In this document: positions 60,907 to 64,000 of the stretch, piece after piece | Position numbering within the stretch: position 1 is the stretch's first letter | Layout: each line of letters opens with the position of its first letter | From: Planktosalinus sp963975935 | GTDB taxonomy: Bacteria > Bacteroidota > Bacteroidia > Flavobacteriales > Flavobacteriaceae | DNA length: 64,000 bases | Direction: 5' to 3' | Assembly (NCBI GenBank): GCA_963975935.1 | Contig: CAXBIQ010000006.1 | Span: forward strand, 124,001-188,000 | The notes under the pieces: generated by a model | Databases searched by the model: none | What the model saw: only the letters and a program-made list of their open reading frames with translations | Told to the model about the DNA's origin: nothing | Made by a program: the position numbers and the translations under genes

Positions 60907-62979
60907 ATGAATTCAAAACATATTACGGCTATTTTACTACTCATTTCGTCTGTAGTATTTTCTCAAGAACTTACTGTAAACGAAAAAATTACAAACCCCT
61001 CAAAGATTATTAATAATGGTACTATTGAGGTTATGGTTGAAGGGGGTAACCCGCCTTATACATACAAGTGGAGCAATCAAAGCACTCCTCTTACTTCACC
61101 AATAGCTACAGGTCTGGTTGAAGGTATTCCATATTCTGTACTTGTAACAGATGCTGCCGGAAACTCTGTGAGTAAAGAATACACAGTACCCGCTGAAGAA
61201 ATTACAGAAAAATTTAACGGAACGTTTGCCCCTATAGTAGCAGCAATGGGAAGTGTATTATTCTGGGATCCATTTTCGGCAATTGGAGTTTATGATCCTG
61301 TGGTATATGCTGAAGAGAAATTAATTCCTATTCCCGGTTGGACAGCAAGTTCTGAAGGTGAATTTATCTTAAAACAATGGCTTGTTGAAGAAGGTCAAAA
61401 AGTAAAACAGGGAGATCCCATTGCAATAATTACGATTAACACAGGAGAAGATCTCGAGGTTACTTCACCCGTGAACGGGACTTTAAAGTACTTTGCAAAA
61501 GAAGGGGGTGCTATATACGATTCGAATAAAGCAGCAGATATTATTGAAGAAGGTGCACACTATTTAGCGGCTGTAGTCTATGATGAGAAAATCCCTTTAT
61601 TGCACCCCAATGGAGATAAACAAACAAAGGATATTCCCTTTATTGTAATATGGCTTTCCATAGGAGCTTTGTTTTTTACATTAAGAATGGGCTTTATAAA
61701 CTTAAGAGGTTTTCGCCATGCTTTGGATTTGGCAAGGGGAAAATATGATGACCCCAATGCTCCCGGGCAGGTTACCCACTTTCAGGCGTTGGCAACAGCG
61801 GTTTCAGGAACTGTGGGGCTGGGTAATATCGCCGGTGTAGCGGTGGCCATATCTCTGGGTGGAGCCGGTGCGACTTTCTGGATGATCCTTGCAGGTTTCC
61901 TGGGTATGTCCTCAAAATTTGTGGAATGTACACTGGGTGTAAAATATAGGGATATTGCTGCAGACGGTCGTGTTTTTGGAGGCCCCATGAGTTATTTGAG
62001 AAAAGGTCTGGAAAAACAGAACAAAAAAACATTAGGTAAAATACTGGCAGGTCTTTTTGCTATCCTATGTGTGGGAGCTTCTTTTGGAGGTGGAAATATG
62101 TTCCAGGCAAACCAGTCTTTTGAAGCAATTTCAGGTCAGTTTCCTGAATTGGTTGGAAATGGATTTTGGTTTGGTCTTGTGATTTCAATCCTTGTCGGGG
62201 CTGTTATCGTAGGTGGAATCAAAAGTATAGCAAATGTTACTTCACGTGTTGTTCCATTTATGGCTGCAATTTATATCATTGCCTGCATTGTTGTGATTTC
62301 AGTTAATATAGAAAACATTATTCCTGCATTTTCAGCTATAGTAAATGGTGCATTTAGCCCCACGGCTTTAAAAGGAGGTGTTATTGGAGTATTGATTGTA
62401 GGATTTCAAAGAGCAGCATTTTCAAATGAGGCCGGTGTGGGTTCTGCGGCAATTGCACATAGTGCTGCAAAAACAAACAATCCTCCCTCTGAAGGTTTTG
62501 TTTCCCTCTTGGAGCCATTTATTGATACTGTGGTTGTTTGTACATTAACAGCATTGGTGCTTATCTTTACCGGAAAACACGAAGTTGTAGGTTTGGCCGG
62601 AGCACAACTCACATCTGATGCATTTCAAACTGTAATTTCCTGGTTTCCTTTTGTGCTCGCAGGGGCAATTTTCTTATTTGCTTTTTCCACTATGATTTCG
62701 TGGTCTTACTACGGAATGCGTGCGTGGACTTATTTGTTCGGAAAAAGCAGGAAAACTGAAATGGCATATAAATTTTTATTCCTGGTTTTTGTAGTTGTAG
62801 GAGCTTCTGTAAGTTTAGGTGCGGTACTCGACTTTTCTGATATGATGATACTTGCTATGGCATTTCCAAACATCATTGGTCTTTATTTGATGTCCGGTGA
62901 AGTGAGGGAAGACCTCAGGGAATATATGAGAAAATTAAAAGCCGGCGAACTCTTTAAATCGCAGAAAGAAGAGGTTTAA
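60907..62979 (+). CDS. AGCS sodium:alanine symporter with SprB-like and lipoyl-like N-terminal domains
   Basis: A 690-residue protein. Signal-like start (MNSKHITAILLLISSVVFSQ), a SprB-repeat-like domain at 21-97 (EVMVEGGNPPYTYKWSNQST, SVLVTDAAGN), a hydrophobic segment at 106-126, and a biotinyl/lipoyl-like domain at about 145-215 (WLVEEGQKVKQGDPIAII, VTSPVNGTLKYFAKEGG). The full AGCS transporter runs from about 243 to 690 (ATAVSGTVGLGNIAGVAVAI, FSNEAGVGSAAIAHSAA). The lysine normally modified in lipoyl domains is Gly here. It imports small amino acids with sodium. Plain AGCS proteins are about 450-540 residues. Confidence 0.9.
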   Translation: MNSKHITAILLLISSVVFSQELTVNEKITNPSKIINNGTIEVMVEGGNPPYTYKWSNQSTPLTSPIATGLVEGIPYSVLVTDAAGNSVSKEYTVPAEEITEKFNGTFAPIVAAMGSVLFWDPFSAIGVYDPVVYAEEKLIPIPGWTASSEGEFILKQWLVEEGQKVKQGDPIAIITINTGEDLEVTSPVNGTLKYFAKEGGAIYDSNKAADIIEEGAHYLAAVVYDEKIPLLHPNGDKQTKDIPFIVIWLSIGALFFTLRMGFINLRGFRHALDLARGKYDDPNAPGQVTHFQALATAVSGTVGLGNIAGVAVAISLGGAGATFWMILAGFLGMSSKFVECTLGVKYRDIAADGRVFGGPMSYLRKGLEKQNKKTLGKILAGLFAILCVGASFGGGNMFQANQSFEAISGQFPELVGNGFWFGLVISILVGAVIVGGIKSIANVTSRVVPFMAAIYIIACIVVISVNIENIIPAFSAIVNGAFSPTALKGGVIGVLIVGFQRAAFSNEAGVGSAAIAHSAAKTNNPPSEGFVSLLEPFIDTVVVCTLTALVLIFTGKHEVVGLAGAQLTSDAFQTVISWFPFVLAGAIFLFAFSTMISWSYYGMRAWTYLFGKSRKTEMAYKFLFLVFVVVGASVSLGAVLDFSDMMILAMAFPNIIGLYLMSGEVREDLREYMRKLKAGELFKSQKEEV

Positions 62980-62991
62980 AACATATTGATT

Positions 62992-63864
62992 ATGAAATCA
63001 TCAAAATCCCATTTCCGGTTTTCACGAAAACAACGAAATGGGATTTTTTTGTTGGTTGTTTTTATACTTGTTATTCAGGCATTGTATATTTTTGCTGATT
63101 TCAGACAGGAACCTCTACTCAATACCCAAACTTCAGAGATTCTTTCCGTTCAGAAAGAGATTGATTCCCTGAAAGAATTTTCACTCCAGGCCCGCGCTCC
63201 TAAAATATATCCTTTCAACCCAAATTTTATCACCGAGTACAGGGGCTACACCCTGGGAATGACACCGGAGGAAATTGACAGGCTTCACCAATACAGGGCA
63301 CAGGATCAATGGATAAATTCCAAAGAAGATTTTAAACGTGTCACTCAGGTTTCAGATTCGCTGCTGGCTGTGATAAGTCCATATTTTAAGTTTCCCGAGT
63401 GGGTAACTAATCCAAGGCCCAAATCAAATGCCTATTCAGGCTTTAAAGAGAAGAGTTTTGCTCAAAAGCAGGATCTCAATACCGCTACTGCTGAAGATTT
63501 ACAGAAAATCAACGGCGTGGGTGAAGTGCTTTCAGACCGTATCATCAAATTCAGAAACCGCCTGAATGGATTTTTGACAGATGACCAACTTTTTGATGTA
63601 TATGGATTGGAATTTTCAGTGGTGAAAAGAATTCAGAATGAATTTACGGTTAAGCAAAAGCCTGATGTTGTCAAAATGAACATCAACAAGGCATCAGCTT
63701 CAGATATGGCAACATTGCCTTTTATCAGTTTTGAACTTGCAAAAGAGATTGTTGATTACAGATGGCTTCATGAACGCTTCGATGATATTGAGGAACTGAA
63801 AAAGGTTAAAGGCTTTCCCGTTCAAAAATTTGAAAGATTTGCCTTATATTTGACAACTGAATAA
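62992..63864 (+). CDS. Helix-hairpin-helix (ComEA-like) membrane protein
   Basis: A 290-residue protein with one membrane helix near the N-terminus (FLLVVFILVIQALYIFADF). A coiled or linker region follows, with at least two HhH units after residue 160: DLNTATAEDLQKINGVGEVL then SDRIIKFRNRL, and MNINKASASDMATLPFISFE then LAKEIVDYRW. HhH domains bind DNA without sequence preference, as in ComEA during DNA uptake. ATG 62992 is preferred over the TTG at 62986. It is 12 bp after the symporter. Confidence 0.85.
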   Translation: MKSSKSHFRFSRKQRNGIFLLVVFILVIQALYIFADFRQEPLLNTQTSEILSVQKEIDSLKEFSLQARAPKIYPFNPNFITEYRGYTLGMTPEEIDRLHQYRAQDQWINSKEDFKRVTQVSDSLLAVISPYFKFPEWVTNPRPKSNAYSGFKEKSFAQKQDLNTATAEDLQKINGVGEVLSDRIIKFRNRLNGFLTDDQLFDVYGLEFSVVKRIQNEFTVKQKPDVVKMNINKASASDMATLPFISFELAKEIVDYRWLHERFDDIEELKKVKGFPVQKFERFALYLTTE

Positions 63865-63905
63865 AAGTGCCGAAAAAGAAAAAATTGACCTTAAATAATC
63901 CGCAA

Positions 63906-64000
63906 ATGTATTTTACAGAAGAACATCATTTATTTAGAAAAAGTTTTCAAGAATTTTTACAAAAGGAAGTTGTTCCGCACATTGAAAAATGGGAAAAAAC
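63906..64000 (+). CDS. Acyl-CoA dehydrogenase, 5' end only
   Basis: The frame starting at ATG 63906 reads MYFTEEHHLFRKSFQEFLQK then EVVPHIEKWEK and runs off the window. This is the usual N-terminus of acyl-CoA dehydrogenases, which oxidise acyl-CoA at C2-C3 with FAD. Only 31 residues are visible, so the assignment rests on this pattern alone. Confidence 0.65.
   Translation, partial: MYFTEEHHLFRKSFQEFLQKEVVPHIEKWEK

Noticed and set aside
1..64000. Prophage, integrative element, restriction or defence island, CRISPR array
   Set aside because: No integrase, transposase, phage structural gene, methyltransferase-nuclease pair or regularly spaced repeat was seen. The gene content is mostly core metabolism.

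Overview
The window is chromosomal DNA from a member of the Flavobacteriaceae (Bacteroidota), probably marine. The evidence is AT-rich intergenic DNA, many TAnnTTTG promoter cores (the Bacteroidota -7 element), secreted proteins ending in type IX secretion (T9SS) type A sorting domains, a PorT-like T9SS protein, a short 287-residue housekeeping sigma factor, a lipoprotein TamA (TamL type), the ribosomal protein THX and gene orders typical of flavobacteria. I saw no rRNA, tRNA, CRISPR array, insertion sequence, integrase or prophage gene. I cannot name the genus.

Layout. 1-4.5 kb: two small ORFs, an AraC-type regulator, an unknown conserved protein, an MtfA-like peptidase and an APC permease. 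4.6-12 kb: a baeRF-family protein, YpdA-like oxidoreductase with rpe, sigA, pnp and rpsO. 12-19.7 kb: a surface lipoprotein carrying a G8 tract, accD without its zinc-ribbon cysteines, fbaA, tamL, a SpoU methyltransferase, porT and menG/ubiE. 19.8-26.3 kb: trkA-trkH potassium uptake, purT, an aspartate-type aminotransferase and a fatty acid desaturase. 26.4-33.7 kb: rsmG, then a tight leftward operon rsfS-ftsH-LUD-cdsA-psd-acyl-CoA-binding protein, birA, an SRPBCC protein and pyrE. 33.7-43.8 kb: a Nudix hydrolase, an M14 carboxypeptidase, two paralogous T9SS cargo proteins, a TonB-dependent receptor, a TPR sensor kinase and a Ca/Na exchanger. 43.8-53.3 kb: coaD, ddl, a PASTA protein with an RluA-type pseudouridine synthase, yaaA, a 1303-residue multidomain T9SS protein, trxB and the small THX gene. 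53.4-64 kb: a YceI-MarR pair with two matching palindromic operators, two thioredoxin-fold proteins, two rhodaneses with an S1/P1 nuclease, a TIGR03643 protein, a DoxX-like protein, cysM, a DUF2851 protein, a PspC-domain protein, an AGCS symporter with unusual N-terminal additions, a helix-hairpin-helix protein and the start of an acyl-CoA dehydrogenase.

Most of the window is core metabolism and cell-envelope work: lipid synthesis (accD, desaturase, cdsA, psd, acyl-CoA-binding protein), outer-membrane and T9SS biogenesis (tamL, porT and three cargo proteins), cytoplasmic redox and sulfur handling (ypdA, trxB, TlpA-like, rhodaneses, cysM) and translation (rpsO, THX, rsfS, rsmG, rluA-type, SpoU). 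The observations most worth following are the paired MarR operators at 54.1 and 54.6 kb, the SprB-like/lipoyl-like/AGCS fusion at 61 kb, the duplicated T9SS cargo cassette at 36-38 kb, a short repeat inserted in frame in purT, and the G8 tract in the lipoprotein at 12.4 kb.
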